Shown here in pieces: positions 36,358 to 45,608 of a stretch of DNA of 64,000 nucleotides. Made by a program: the position numbers and the translations under genes. Origin of the DNA: CAZAKO01 sp964546145 (GTDB lineage Bacteria > Fidelibacterota > UBA2242); assembly GCA_964546145.1 (NCBI GenBank), contig CAZJIU010000003.1, forward strand, positions 1 through 64,000. The letters run 5' to 3'. Position 1 is the first letter of the stretch; every line of letters begins with the position of its first letter. Under the pieces are notes generated by a model. That model saw only the letters and a list, made by a program, of their open reading frames with translations, had not been told where the DNA came from and did no database searches.

Positions 36358-37653
36358 TCAATCCTCTACTTCTCCAACCAGATCAAAGTCATCTGCCTTC
36401 AATATTTTAACTGAATCAATTGTTCCAATTTCAAGCTGCTTTCGCGCATGAACTAATACACTATTATCAATTTCAGGAGCATCCCAGACCGTTCGCCCCC
36501 GGTAACTGGTCCCTAGTGATTCCTCTATAATCACCCCAACAACCTGGCCTATCTTCGACTCGGCAAACTCACAGGCAATCGGCCATTGAATCTGCATTAC
36601 CAGCTCCTTACGTCGCTCTTTCTCAACCGGTGACACATTATCGGTCAATCCGGCTGCCCAGGTATCCTCTTCCGCTGAATAAGTAAATACTCCCAATCGT
36701 TCGAATCGGAGATCCTCAACCAAATCCAGCAGAAGCTCAAAATCCTCTTCAGTCTCACCCGGAAATCCAACCATTAATGAGGTTCGCAGAGCGATCCCGG
36801 GAATATCCCGGCGCAGCTGAAGCAGTTTCTGCCGCATCCTGGTAACCGCATATGATCTTTTCATCTTTCGTAAAATCCTGGGAGAAGCGTGCTGAATTGG
36901 AATATCCAGATAAGGACACAGCTCCTGATATTTCACAAAGAGTCCGTTCAGGCTTTTCGACCAGAAATCCGGATTGCAATACAGCAGTCGCACCCATGGA
37001 AACAGGCGCATTGCTAATAATTGATCCAATAAATCATACAGATTTACTCGCGGCACCAAATCCGAACCGTAGCGGGTCAAATCCTGAGCTATCAGAATCA
37101 GTTCCCTGACTCCCTTCTGGTGGAGGTATTCCGCTTCCTTTAACAAACTCTTTATCGAGCGGCTCTTCTGGTGACCACGCATTAGTGGAATGGAACAGAA
37201 ACTGCAGCGATTGTCGCACCCTTCGGCGATCTTCAGATACGCTAAATAAGGCGGTGTCAATAGTGACCGCACTCGCTCAATATTTCCACAAGCAACTGAG
37301 TGACCGACAAGATCTTTTACAATCCAGTCAACCTCATCCACGCCATAAATCCCGTCAACTTCTGGCAATTCATACCGTAGCTGCTCGGGATAGCGCTGGG
37401 AAAGGCAACCGCTAATGATAATCTTTTTGGTCGGATCTCTTTTCTTGAGTTCGATATTTTCCAGAATAATCTCGATAGATTCATCCCGGGCAAAATCAAT
37501 AAAGCCGCAAGTATTAATAATAATGACGGAAGCTACTGCCGGATCTGGTGTATAACGATAACCAACCTTTTCCAAGTTGCCTCTTAAAATCTCGGAATCC
37601 ACCGTATTTTTGGGACATCCCAGGGTAACAATCGAAAAAGACTTGGATATCAT
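36358..37653 (-). CDS. rimO: Ribosomal protein S12 methylthiotransferase RimO
   Basis: 431 residues. It methylthiolates Asp89 of ribosomal protein S12. MTTase cysteines are in TLGCPKNTVDSE, INTCGFI and ISGCLSQ; the radical-SAM motif is CDNRCSFC with SIPLMRG after it. A TRAM domain ends the protein. TLGCPKN distinguishes RimO. It is directly downstream of the pgsA-ftsY fusion (17-nt gap). rimO is commonly next to pgsA in some lineages and next to ftsY in Bacteroidetes. Confidence 0.96.
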   Translation of the reverse strand: MISKSFSIVTLGCPKNTVDSEILRGNLEKVGYRYTPDPAVASVIIINTCGFIDFARDESIEIILENIELKKRDPTKKIIISGCLSQRYPEQLRYELPEVDGIYGVDEVDWIVKDLVGHSVACGNIERVRSLLTPPYLAYLKIAEGCDNRCSFCSIPLMRGHQKSRSIKSLLKEAEYLHQKGVRELILIAQDLTRYGSDLVPRVNLYDLLDQLLAMRLFPWVRLLYCNPDFWSKSLNGLFVKYQELCPYLDIPIQHASPRILRKMKRSYAVTRMRQKLLQLRRDIPGIALRTSLMVGFPGETEEDFELLLDLVEDLRFERLGVFTYSAEEDTWAAGLTDNVSPVEKERRKELVMQIQWPIACEFAESKIGQVVGVIIEESLGTSYRGRTVWDAPEIDNSVLVHARKQLEIGTIDSVKILKADDFDLVGEVED

Positions 37654-37670
37654 TTTCCCCGGTTTATTCT

Positions 37671-39170
37671 CTAACTTGGAACTGAGAGTAGAGCATCAAT
37701 AAATTCAGCCAGTTCAAACTCAACCAGATCGCCGAGCTGCTCACCGACTCCAAGATAGCGAATGGGAATATTCATTTTTTGGTGAATAGCCAAAACTGCC
37801 CCGCCTTTGGCGGTACCATCCAGCTTGGTCAAGATGATTCCGGTTACACCAATCGAATTCATGAACTCCTGCGCTTGAGCGATGCCGTTCTGACCGGTAT
37901 TGCCATCCAGCACCAGCCAGATTTCGTGCGGTGCCGCGGGAATCAGCTTGCCGATTACCCGTTTGATTTTACCTAACTCTGCCATCAGATTCGATTTAGT
38001 GTGTAGTCGGCCAGCGGTATCAATTAAAACAATATCATGACCCTTTGCTTGCGCCGATTTGATGGCATCGAACACCACAGATGATGGATCCTTGCCTTGA
38101 GGATTGCCCACGAAATCGGCACCGGTTCGTTCCGCCCAGATTTTCAACTGGTCATAGGCAGCTGCTCGAAAAGTATCCGCAGCAACCATCAAAACCTGTT
38201 TACCTTCAGCTATATAACGATGAGCCAATTTGGCGATACTGGTCGTCTTGCCGGTACCATTGACACCAATAATTAAGATAATCCATGGCTTGGAGTGACT
38301 CGAAAAAACCGGGGTGCCTTGATGAATTAGAGCTTTCATCTCAGCTTTTAAAATATCATTTAGATTGTCGGCCTCTTTACGATCTAATAGTCGGAGTCGG
38401 TCAATTAAACTCTCCGTCAGTTCCACACCCATATCCGCAGCGAGGAGAGTCTCCTCGATCGCTGTCAACATATCCTGCTCAATCCGAAAATATTTACCCA
38501 CTAACGGCAACCGTGCGGCAATGCCAGTCCCGGTTTTCTGCAAACCCTGAGAAAGCCGATTTTCCTGGCCCGGAACCGCCATTTTCTTTTTTGCTGCAAT
38601 AATCTGCTTGATAAAAGTAATGATATATTGCACCCAGGATATAAATAGGAGAGCGATGGAAGTCCACATGATCGGATTAATCCATCGCCCCAGAGTATTA
38701 GAATAGATAAACGCCAGCACCGTTGCCGTGGTAAAATAGATTGAGACCTTACTGGTCAAATTCGCATAGGGAGTAATCTTGCAGTTATTCATCAGATAAA
38801 CACTAAACAGAGCAATTGTCAGGTCTCTGACAGCCAGGATAATAAAATAAAAGATCGGCATCCGATCGGTAAAAATGAGAAACAACATTACACTAAAAAT
38901 TACGACCTTATCCGCAAAAGGATCCAGAACCTTGCCTAGCTCAGTAATCTCATGGCTGACCCGCGCCAGCCAACCATCCAACATATCAGAAGCAATGGCA
39001 ATAATGATAAAAATTAATGCGATTTTGCCTCGGCCGGCACGCAGGAAGTACAAAATCGGCAGGGTCAAGAAAACCCGCAAAATTGATATCATATTCGAAA
39101 GAGTCACAACCCGATCAGGGTTCATTTCCTCATACTTGCGTCGGACAATATTCTGCTTCACTATTCCCAT
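37671..39170 (-). CDS. PgsA-FtsY fusion: phosphatidylglycerophosphate synthase joined to SRP receptor
   Basis: 499 residues in one open frame. Residues about 16-192 are a CDP-alcohol phosphotransferase with several membrane helices and the complete motif D62-x2-D65-G66-x2-A69-R70-x8-G79-x3-D83-x3-D87, as in PgsA. After a short basic linker (AAKKKMAVPGQENR, 192-205), residues about 206-499 are the FtsY NG domain: GVNGTGKTT (302-310), DTFRAAAYDQL, DTAGRLH (384-390), LDGNTGQN and TKLDGTAKGG (448-457). Both active sites look intact. No SD precedes the internal Met197. ATG 39170 is used; Met16 (39125) matches the usual PgsA start better. FtsY normally docks on anionic phospholipid, so the fusion would tether the receptor to the enzyme making phosphatidylglycerol. 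Assembly error is unlikely but should be excluded. Confidence 0.93.
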   Translation of the reverse strand: MGIVKQNIVRRKYEEMNPDRVVTLSNMISILRVFLTLPILYFLRAGRGKIALIFIIIAIASDMLDGWLARVSHEITELGKVLDPFADKVVIFSVMLFLIFTDRMPIFYFIILAVRDLTIALFSVYLMNNCKITPYANLTSKVSIYFTTATVLAFIYSNTLGRWINPIMWTSIALLFISWVQYIITFIKQIIAAKKKMAVPGQENRLSQGLQKTGTGIAARLPLVGKYFRIEQDMLTAIEETLLAADMGVELTESLIDRLRLLDRKEADNLNDILKAEMKALIHQGTPVFSSHSKPWIILIIGVNGTGKTTSIAKLAHRYIAEGKQVLMVAADTFRAAAYDQLKIWAERTGADFVGNPQGKDPSSVVFDAIKSAQAKGHDIVLIDTAGRLHTKSNLMAELGKIKRVIGKLIPAAPHEIWLVLDGNTGQNGIAQAQEFMNSIGVTGIILTKLDGTAKGGAVLAIHQKMNIPIRYLGVGEQLGDLVEFELAEFIDALLSVPS

Positions 39171-39176
39171 ACTTCT

Positions 39177-39914
39177 TTAGCCCTCTATCCAATAGTCATC
39201 AAATAAATGAATACCGACCATTTTCTTAACTTCTGTACGAGTTTTCAACTCGCTCAAGTTACCCCTAAAAATAAGGCTTCCATGGTGCAAAATCCAGCAT
39301 TTCTGGCAGATTTTTCTAATCAAATTAAAATCATGCGAGACAACAATCACCTGAATGTCTAATAGACAGTCGTTCAAAATCGCGACCAACTGCGCTTTCC
39401 CCGTTGGCCCCATCGCAATCGTTGGTTCATCCAGAATCAATAAATCCGGCATGAGCGACATGCTCAAACAAAGGGCCAGCCGACGGACTTCGCCGCCACT
39501 CAATTCGAATCCGCATCTTGATTCAATCTCATGATAACCAACACCAAATTTTTTGAGGAAATTTACCAGGCGGTCTTTAACCTTAATGCCATCTGTCCGG
39601 TGGGCAACAATCCGGTCAACCGTATCTTGCACTCGGACACCAAGGAAGATTCTCTCCGGAAACTGGGGGGAATAGATAATCCGAGGTGCGGCAGCTGGCG
39701 ATCCTTTGAAACAAAATCTAAAATCACCGATCTGAGGATGAATAATCCCCGCCAGGATTTTACTTAAGGTTGTTTTTCCTGAGCCTGATAATCCATATAG
39801 CCCTAATATGCCCTGAAATTTGTGCGTCAGCTCCTCCATCACCAGCCGAAAAGCCATCTCAGGCTGAAAGCAGTGGCGAATACAATTTATATCCAATAGC
39901 AGTTCAGGCTTCAT
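39177..39914 (-). CDS. ABC transporter ATP-binding protein (ECF-like)
   Basis: About 245 residues, with Walker A GLSGSGKTT, signature LSGGE, Walker B LLILDEP and switch H in VVSHD. It resembles EcfA-type ATPases. The ATG at 39914 overlaps the end of the preceding ATPase gene by 11 nt; an upstream frame extension to 39962 is rejected because it lies wholly inside that gene. It probably forms a heterodimer with that ATPase. The pair's membrane partners are not in the window. Confidence 0.85.
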   Translation of the reverse strand: MKPELLLDINCIRHCFQPEMAFRLVMEELTHKFQGILGLYGLSGSGKTTLSKILAGIIHPQIGDFRFCFKGSPAAAPRIIYSPQFPERIFLGVRVQDTVDRIVAHRTDGIKVKDRLVNFLKKFGVGYHEIESRCGFELSGGEVRRLALCLSMSLMPDLLILDEPTIAMGPTGKAQLVAILNDCLLDIQVIVVSHDFNLIRKICQKCWILHHGSLIFRGNLSELKTRTEVKKMVGIHLFDDYWIEG

Positions 39915-40590
39915 CGGTCCGTTTCCCGAATCGTCTAAAATAATCCTGAACCTCTCCCGCAAAAATCACCTGCCCTTGATTTAAACAGATGACATAATCC
40001 GCCAGGCGGATTTCGTGATCTTCCTGGCTGATCCAGAGAATGCTCAACTGCTCTTGACCCAGTTTTTTTACCTTCGATTGTAAATCAATTTGAGCAAAAA
40101 TGTCAAGGAACGAACAGGGCTCATCTAGGATTAAAATCTGCGGCTGACTGATCATCATTCCCGCCAGGGCCAGCTGCTGTTTCTCCCCGCCAGAAAGATT
40201 ATTAGGCGATTCAGCCCGCCGTTCAAACAGCTCGATTTCCTTCAAAGCATTTTCTACTTTTACCCTCATCATACGCGGCTCGATACCGCGGTTTTCAAGA
40301 TTAAACGCGAGCTCTCGCTCAATATTGAAATGAATCAGCTGATCATCGGGATTCTGAAACAGATAACCAAAATGAAAACCCGAGCGATTAATTACGTCCC
40401 CGGGAAATATGATTCTGCCTTGATCCGGTTTCAATAATCCGGCAATGAGCTTTACCAATGTAGTTTTACCTGAACCGCGGCTGCCAGTGATGACTACCCA
40501 GCGCTGGAGGGGAATAGATAAACTTAGATGCTCGAAAATCGGTTGGTTATTTTTATAGTGAAAAGTCAGCTCAAATAATTCAATATTCAA
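39904..40590 (-). CDS. ABC transporter ATP-binding protein (EcfA-like)
   Basis: 228 residues: Walker A GSRGSGKTT, Q-loop FQNPDDQ (the sequence typical of energy-coupling-factor ATPases for vitamins and metals), signature LSGGEKQQ and Walker B ILILDEP. The D-loop and H-loop regions (SFLDI; WISQEDHE) deviate: the usual switch His appears as Q-E-D in the second, so the two ATPases may be functionally unequal. It overlaps waaA by 4 nt. Confidence 0.87.
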   Translation of the reverse strand: MNIELFELTFHYKNNQPIFEHLSLSIPLQRWVVITGSRGSGKTTLVKLIAGLLKPDQGRIIFPGDVINRSGFHFGYLFQNPDDQLIHFNIERELAFNLENRGIEPRMMRVKVENALKEIELFERRAESPNNLSGGEKQQLALAGMMISQPQILILDEPCSFLDIFAQIDLQSKVKKLGQEQLSILWISQEDHEIRLADYVICLNQGQVIFAGEVQDYFRRFGKRTDEA

Positions 40591-41870
40591 TCACTCTCCA
40601 GGATTTCTTTCACGATTCGGGCTGAAGCTCCCATATTGTCCAGAATCACCTGACGCGAAGCATGCGACGCCCGTTTGTATACTGCTGAATCAGAGAGAAA
40701 AACGCGCAGGTTACGGTAAAGACTAGCTTCGTCTTCGCAGACAAATCCGCCTCCGGTTTGCACCAATAATTCAGCCTCCCGCGAATTGTGATATTCCGGG
40801 CCAAAAAGTACTGGCAGCCCTGCAACTGCCGGCTCCATCACATTATGGACCGAACCACGAAAACCACCGCCAATGAAAGCCAACTGGGCCTGGTGATAGA
40901 GCTCAGCCAGAATCCCAATTCGATCTACCAAAACAACTCGCTCGATCACCGGATAGGCTTTTATTTTACCCAGGCGGACGCTGGCAATCCGTTCACGATT
41001 AAAATGATCTTCGAGCATTTCAAGGGCATAATCGTTTGGCTCATGGGGTGCCAGAATACAGCAAAATTGCGAAAATTCCTTAAAAATTCGAATCACTGCT
41101 GGCAACAGATTCCGTGCATCCTGTGGCCAAATACTACCCCCAATCAGCACAAAGCCAGCGCTGAAAAGACGGTTCAGATTAGCCTTCATACTGTTCCGGG
41201 CACGATCGAGAACCTGATCATAACGGGTATCACCCAGAGTCAGTAATTTGATCTGCAGGCTGCCGGTCAGATTTTTAACCGATTCACAATCCCGTTCCGA
41301 AACCGCATAGACATAATCCAGCAACCGGTACAATTCACGAAAGAAATGTTTCAGCACCGGATAAAATTTAGAGCTCTTTTCCCGAATGCGCGCCGATATC
41401 AGATAGGTAGTAACATGATGCCGCCGAGCATTAGTAATCAAGTTTGGCCAGAGCTCATAAGCGACAAAAATAATTTTCTGTGGTTTGAGTAGCTTGATAA
41501 AACGTCTGGTCCGAAAAAAACTGTCAAAGGGTAAATAGATCATTAAACTCACTTCCGCGAGTCGTCGGGCATGAATGAAACCGCTGGGAGAGGTAAAACT
41601 GGCAACAATTAAAACATCCGGCCGGATTACTTTCAGGCTCCGGATTACCGGCTTTGCTTGCTCAAATTCTCCAAGCGATGCCGAATGAACTAGATATACG
41701 GTTTTGTGGGGATACTGCTCCCGAAACCGTTTAAGATTATGCCAGGTAAGCTTTCTTCCCGAAATCCCTTTCCGGATCTTGGGATCAAAAAGAGCAAATA
41801 TCTGGAGGTAGAGAAATCCAGCCGGAACTGCCAATAAATTATATAGAATAATCCAAAAAAACGTCATCAC
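40587..41870 (-). CDS. waaA: Kdo transferase WaaA
   Basis: 427 residues, GT30 family. It adds 3-deoxy-D-manno-octulosonate to lipid A precursors at the cytoplasmic membrane face. An N-terminal hydrophobic anchor is followed by HSASLGEFEQAKPVI (with the catalytic Glu), GGSIWPQD and NVMEPAVAGLPVLFGPEYHN. Its presence shows that the cell makes LPS. It overlaps the GT9 gene upstream by 4 nt. Confidence 0.96.
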   Translation of the reverse strand: MMTFFWIILYNLLAVPAGFLYLQIFALFDPKIRKGISGRKLTWHNLKRFREQYPHKTVYLVHSASLGEFEQAKPVIRSLKVIRPDVLIVASFTSPSGFIHARRLAEVSLMIYLPFDSFFRTRRFIKLLKPQKIIFVAYELWPNLITNARRHHVTTYLISARIREKSSKFYPVLKHFFRELYRLLDYVYAVSERDCESVKNLTGSLQIKLLTLGDTRYDQVLDRARNSMKANLNRLFSAGFVLIGGSIWPQDARNLLPAVIRIFKEFSQFCCILAPHEPNDYALEMLEDHFNRERIASVRLGKIKAYPVIERVVLVDRIGILAELYHQAQLAFIGGGFRGSVHNVMEPAVAGLPVLFGPEYHNSREAELLVQTGGGFVCEDEASLYRNLRVFLSDSAVYKRASHASRQVILDNMGASARIVKEILESD

Positions 41871-42904
41871 TTGATCCTGTTTAATACGGAGCTGACTACT
41901 TGAAATATCTCACCTACACTAATGCCTTCCAAACAATACTGATGCCGGCGATAGCAGCGCCGATCACCCTTTTGCGAACAGGGTCGGCACCAGAGCTGTT
42001 TCTCAATAGTATAGCTTCCCGGGCAATGATGACCGGCGCCAGTCTCACGCGAAGTAGGCCCTAAAATTAAAATCAAAGGAATCCCCAGAGCTTCGGCCGC
42101 ATAGCTCAAACCGGTATCATTGCCAATAACAAGCGCGCTCCGCGACAAAATTGCCAACGATTCTGCCAAGGATGTTTCACCAATCAACAAAATATTACTT
42201 GCATTATTTGGAATACCAGCCTCTCGAAGAAAGTGATCCCTTTTTCCGCCCAACCAGACAGCCGGCAGATGATAGGTTTCCCAAATTCGACCGGCCAACT
42301 CTTTATATCGCTCAACGGGATACCGTTTATTGATCCAGGTGGCGATTGGTAATAATACCGCAAATGGTCCGCTTATTTGATGGTCTTTCAGGATTACGTC
42401 AGCGCTTTTAATTACCGTCTCGCTTAAAAAAATCTCTGGCAAGAGCCCTTCCGTAACTAAATCCAAAGGTGCCAATACTTTGAGATATTCACTCAGCAGA
42501 CGAAAATTTTTGGGAAACAGATTAAGATACAGATAAAATAAAAAAAAACGTTTTAATCTGGGCTTATGCAATCGAAGTAACCGCGTCTGGTGTAAATAAT
42601 AACCAAGAATGTGACTGCGAAGATTGGCATGCATGTCAAGGTAAAGATCATAACTCTCGGTTTGCAGCAGCCGACAAAGGTTAATCCAACCCGATAATCC
42701 TATTGAAGTATCGAAAGTCAATACCCGGGATATATATGGATTATATTGTAAGAGAGGCTGGAATTCTATTTTGGTTAAACAATCAATCTGAGCGGTAGAG
42801 AAGCGACCTCGGAGAGCCCTGAAAATCGGCGTCAACACCACAATATCTCCCAAAGAACTTAAGCGAATTACCAGAATCTTCAGCGTTTCTTTAACCGGAT
42901 TCAA
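41867..42904 (-). CDS. Glycosyltransferase family 9 (heptosyltransferase-like)
   Basis: 345 residues. N-terminal ILVIRLSSLGDIVVLTPIFR and the C-terminal VIGNDTGLSYAAEALGIPLILILGPT are GT9 signatures (the D-T-G/S nucleotide-sugar site). GT9 enzymes transfer heptose from ADP-heptose to the LPS core. Its coupling to waaA supports a core-LPS role. Whether heptosyltransferase I or II is not clear. Confidence 0.9.
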   Translation of the reverse strand: MNPVKETLKILVIRLSSLGDIVVLTPIFRALRGRFSTAQIDCLTKIEFQPLLQYNPYISRVLTFDTSIGLSGWINLCRLLQTESYDLYLDMHANLRSHILGYYLHQTRLLRLHKPRLKRFFLFYLYLNLFPKNFRLLSEYLKVLAPLDLVTEGLLPEIFLSETVIKSADVILKDHQISGPFAVLLPIATWINKRYPVERYKELAGRIWETYHLPAVWLGGKRDHFLREAGIPNNASNILLIGETSLAESLAILSRSALVIGNDTGLSYAAEALGIPLILILGPTSRETGAGHHCPGSYTIEKQLWCRPCSQKGDRRCYRRHQYCLEGISVGEIFQVVSSVLNRIK

Positions 42905-43896
42905 CTTGTCCTGTCCTGGTTGAAATCAATAAAACCAAGCAGCGCTTGTTTCACTTCGGAATCCGGGAAAACATCCAGTGCTCTGTGGGCTTTTTCCGAA
43001 TATTCGTTTAATTTGGACCGGGCATAGTCAACTCCACCAACCTCCAAAATCAAATTATTTATTTCCTTGACATCACCCGGCTCCAGACCACGGCTGATCA
43101 GCTCCCTGATTTTCCGGCTGCGGGCTTGCGGTAACTTATTCAGCAGGAATAACAATGGCAGTGTTACCAGATTTGATTTCAGGTCACGCCCGATTGGCTT
43201 GCCCAGATTAATCTCCTTGCCAGTATAATCGAAAAGATCATCCTTTATCTGAAAAGCAATCCCTAAATATTTACCAAATTCATACAAAGCTTCGGCTTTG
43301 GTCGAATCAGTACCAACAGTCAGTGCACCCACTTTACAACTGGTCGCAAACAGCGAGGCCGTTTTCAGCCAGATCATCCGAAAATAACTCTCCTCTTCCA
43401 TACCATTATTAGAGCTCTTTTCCAGTTGGAGAATCTCGCCCGCACTAAGCGCTTCTGAGGTTCGGGATAAGAGATTCAAGAGCTCAAAATTCTGGATTCG
43501 CAGCATATTCGTCAGCGCCCGACTGAATAGAAAATCACCCATTAGCACTGCTACCTTATTCTTCCATACCGCATTCACCGAGGGCATCCCGCGACGAACG
43601 GCAGCCTCATCAATAATATCATCATGAATCAGTGTCGCCGTATGTAAAATTTCAACTAAGCAGGAAGCAACGATACTGTTCGGATTAGACTCGCCGCAGA
43701 GCTTGGCTGACAACAGTACCAGAATCGGGCGAATGCGTTTACTCTTTTGTTTCAGGATATAACGAGAAATCTCACTAATCAGGACAACTTCAGATGATAA
43801 AGCAATTTCAAACTCCCGACGAAATAGCTGCAACTCCGGATAAACCGGCTTTGAGAGTAATTCGACTGGATTGGCTATACTAACTTTCTGAGGCAT
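42901..43896 (-). CDS. Polyprenyl diphosphate synthase
   Basis: 331 residues, trans-isoprenyl diphosphate synthase. The first aspartate-rich motif is HDDIIDEAAVRRG (DDxxD) and the second KDDLFDY. Product length (hepta- to nonaprenyl, for quinone side chains) is not readable with certainty. It overlaps tatC by 17 nt and the GT9 gene by 4 nt, so it belongs to one dense operon with envelope genes. Confidence 0.93.
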   Translation of the reverse strand: MPQKVSIANPVELLSKPVYPELQLFRREFEIALSSEVVLISEISRYILKQKSKRIRPILVLLSAKLCGESNPNSIVASCLVEILHTATLIHDDIIDEAAVRRGMPSVNAVWKNKVAVLMGDFLFSRALTNMLRIQNFELLNLLSRTSEALSAGEILQLEKSSNNGMEEESYFRMIWLKTASLFATSCKVGALTVGTDSTKAEALYEFGKYLGIAFQIKDDLFDYTGKEINLGKPIGRDLKSNLVTLPLLFLLNKLPQARSRKIRELISRGLEPGDVKEINNLILEVGGVDYARSKLNEYSEKAHRALDVFPDSEVKQALLGFIDFNQDRTS

Positions 43897-44662
43897 TACT
43901 ATTTGAATCAGGTTCAGCTTTTTTCATCGCTATTTTAGATACCAAAATACTGAATTCATAAAGTAAAAACAACGGAATACCCATCATGATCATACTGACC
44001 GGATCCGGTGGTGTGATAAACGCAGCAAAGATTAGAATGATGATCACTGCGTAGCGCCAGCTCTTGCGCAGAAATTTAGGAGTGACTAATCCCATCTTAG
44101 TCAGGATAAATGAAACCACCGGCATCTGGAAGATAACTCCGGCGGCAATTAAAAGCTGCAACACAAACTTGGCATAGTAGTCAATCGAAATATTTTTCTC
44201 GATTTCGGTAGTGCCAATCCCAACCAGAAACTTGATCGCAAAAGGAATTAACACAAAATAGGCAAAAGTTACCCCAGCTAGAAAAAAGATGGTCACACTG
44301 ATTACCAACCAGGGGCCCCAGCGCTTTTCGCTGGGATATAAACCAGGAGCGACAAAAGCCCAAAACTGATAAGCAATAACCGGGATGGAAAATACTATTC
44401 CCATGACTAACGCAATGCTAAATTTCAACATTAGCATTCCCTGCACTTTGAGAACCTGAATCTTCATATCTGGTTGAAGCAGACGCGCAGGTCTAAGCAG
44501 GAACTGGATGAATATGTCGGAAACCATAAAGGCAATAAAAGTAAAAATAATGATACTAAACAGGGCTTTTAGCAAGCGCCAGCGCAGCTCCTCGAGATGA
44601 TCGAGAAAGCCCATTTCGGCCATATCGTTTGCGCTGCCCCCCTTCCCTAGTCTCATTCTCAT
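43880..44662 (-). CDS. tatC: Sec-independent translocase TatC
   Basis: 260 residues with six membrane helices. MGFLDHLEELRWRLLKALF at the N-terminus and PVIAYQFWAFVAPGLYPSEK (the loop with the essential Pro and Glu) define TatC. It recognises twin-arginine signal peptides. Start is uncertain: the ATG at 44662 gives 260 residues, whereas Met14 (44623) matches the family N-terminus. tatA is not in the window. Confidence 0.96.
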   Translation of the reverse strand: MRMRLGKGGSANDMAEMGFLDHLEELRWRLLKALFSIIIFTFIAFMVSDIFIQFLLRPARLLQPDMKIQVLKVQGMLMLKFSIALVMGIVFSIPVIAYQFWAFVAPGLYPSEKRWGPWLVISVTIFFLAGVTFAYFVLIPFAIKFLVGIGTTEIEKNISIDYYAKFVLQLLIAAGVIFQMPVVSFILTKMGLVTPKFLRKSWRYAVIIILIFAAFITPPDPVSMIMMGIPLFLLYEFSILVSKIAMKKAEPDSNSNASES

Positions 44663-44799
44663 TGATACATCACTAATAACATCTCAAAAATATATCATAA
44701 ATATAAAAATCCCATTCCAGAAAAACAGCCATTATTGAGAGTATTCAGCATTGAAGCCAACCTTTTTCACTGCGTGGATCCGGATCTGACCCCAATCAA

Positions 44800-44828
44800 A
44801 AAGGGATTGCTGACAGTGCAATCCCTTT
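44800..44828 (-). terminator. Rho-independent terminator after crp-like gene
   Basis: Arms AAAGGGATTGC (44800-44810) and GCAATCCCTTT (44818-44828) form a perfect 11-bp stem with a 7-nt loop. Read on the minus strand it ends in CCCTTTTTGATT, a proper U-tract. It lies 27 nt after the stop of the Crp/Fnr-type gene and isolates it from tatC. Confidence 0.85.
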
Positions 44829-44855
44829 AATTCTTTTGATTTAATCTTAAACTGA

Positions 44856-45533
44856 TTAACCGAATTCTTTCACAAATTCATCATAATTCATAACAATCAA
44901 CTTCCGCCCTTTGCGCTGAATCCAATTTTTCCGTTCTAATAATTTTAGCATGCGGGAGACGGTTTCGCGAGAGGTTCCTGCCATGTTGGCAATATCCTGC
45001 TGAAAAGGAAGACCTTCGACAATTACCTGTCCCAGCTTAATTACTCCGAGGTCTTCCGCCAAGCGAATGATGGTCATGGCAATTCGACTTTCGGCATCGC
45101 TTAGTGAAAGCCCCTCGATTTGCTGATCGGATTTTCGCAACCGAACTGCCATTTCTTGCAGCAGGGCTATGGCGATTTTCGGGTGTTTCTCGAGCAAATC
45201 TAAAAAGTCACCGCGCTTCAAGATGAATACTTCCGTATCATCCAGCGCAATGACATTAGCCGAACGGCTCTCCCCATCGAAAATTGACATCTCTCCAAAA
45301 AAATCACCCTCTCCCAGGATTGACAGAATAACTTCACGCCCCTCATCACTCATCCGGGTAATTTTAACACTACCCTTGTTCAAAATAAACAGCGTGTCGC
45401 CGGTATCCTCTTCCATGAGAATCATGTTATTCTTCTTGTAGATCCGCTTCTGTAATAATTCATAAATCTTGTCCAGGATTTCGTCCCGCAAATCGGCAAA
45501 TAACGGAATATTTTTTAATACTGTTTCATCCAT
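44856..45533 (-). CDS. Crp/Fnr-family transcriptional regulator
   Basis: 225 residues. A cyclic-nucleotide-binding-like domain spans 10-125, with G80-E81-M-S and R90-S91-A (FFGEMSIFDGESRSANV), so the phosphate-binding cassette residues seem present. The HTH is at about 175-205 (MAGTSRETVSRMLKLLE). No N-terminal Cys cluster is present, so it is not an Fnr oxygen sensor; it is more Crp-like. It has its own promoter candidate and terminator and is monocistronic. Its targets are unknown. Confidence 0.93.
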   Translation of the reverse strand: MDETVLKNIPLFADLRDEILDKIYELLQKRIYKKNNMILMEEDTGDTLFILNKGSVKITRMSDEGREVILSILGEGDFFGEMSIFDGESRSANVIALDDTEVFILKRGDFLDLLEKHPKIAIALLQEMAVRLRKSDQQIEGLSLSDAESRIAMTIIRLAEDLGVIKLGQVIVEGLPFQQDIANMAGTSRETVSRMLKLLERKNWIQRKGRKLIVMNYDEFVKEFG

Positions 45534-45549
45534 TTTTTATTACCCTCGT

Positions 45550-45582
45550 CAAAAAATAGTTGGTAGGATAAAAAAATCCAAG
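45550..45582 (-). promoter_or_regulatory. Putative promoter of the crp-like gene
   Basis: On the minus strand CTTG (45579-45582) is followed after 20 nt by TATTTTTTG (45550-45558), the Bacteroidetes-type -33/-7 arrangement with one extra T. The start of transcription would be about 10 nt before the ATG. Confidence 0.45.
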
Positions 45583-45608
45583 AAAAAGTTTTTAACCAAT
45601 TAGTAAAA

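Noticed and set aside
44663..44799. tatC promoter of the TTG-N20-TAnnTTT type
   Set aside because: The best fit has CTG instead of TTG before TATATTTA, which is too weak to list.
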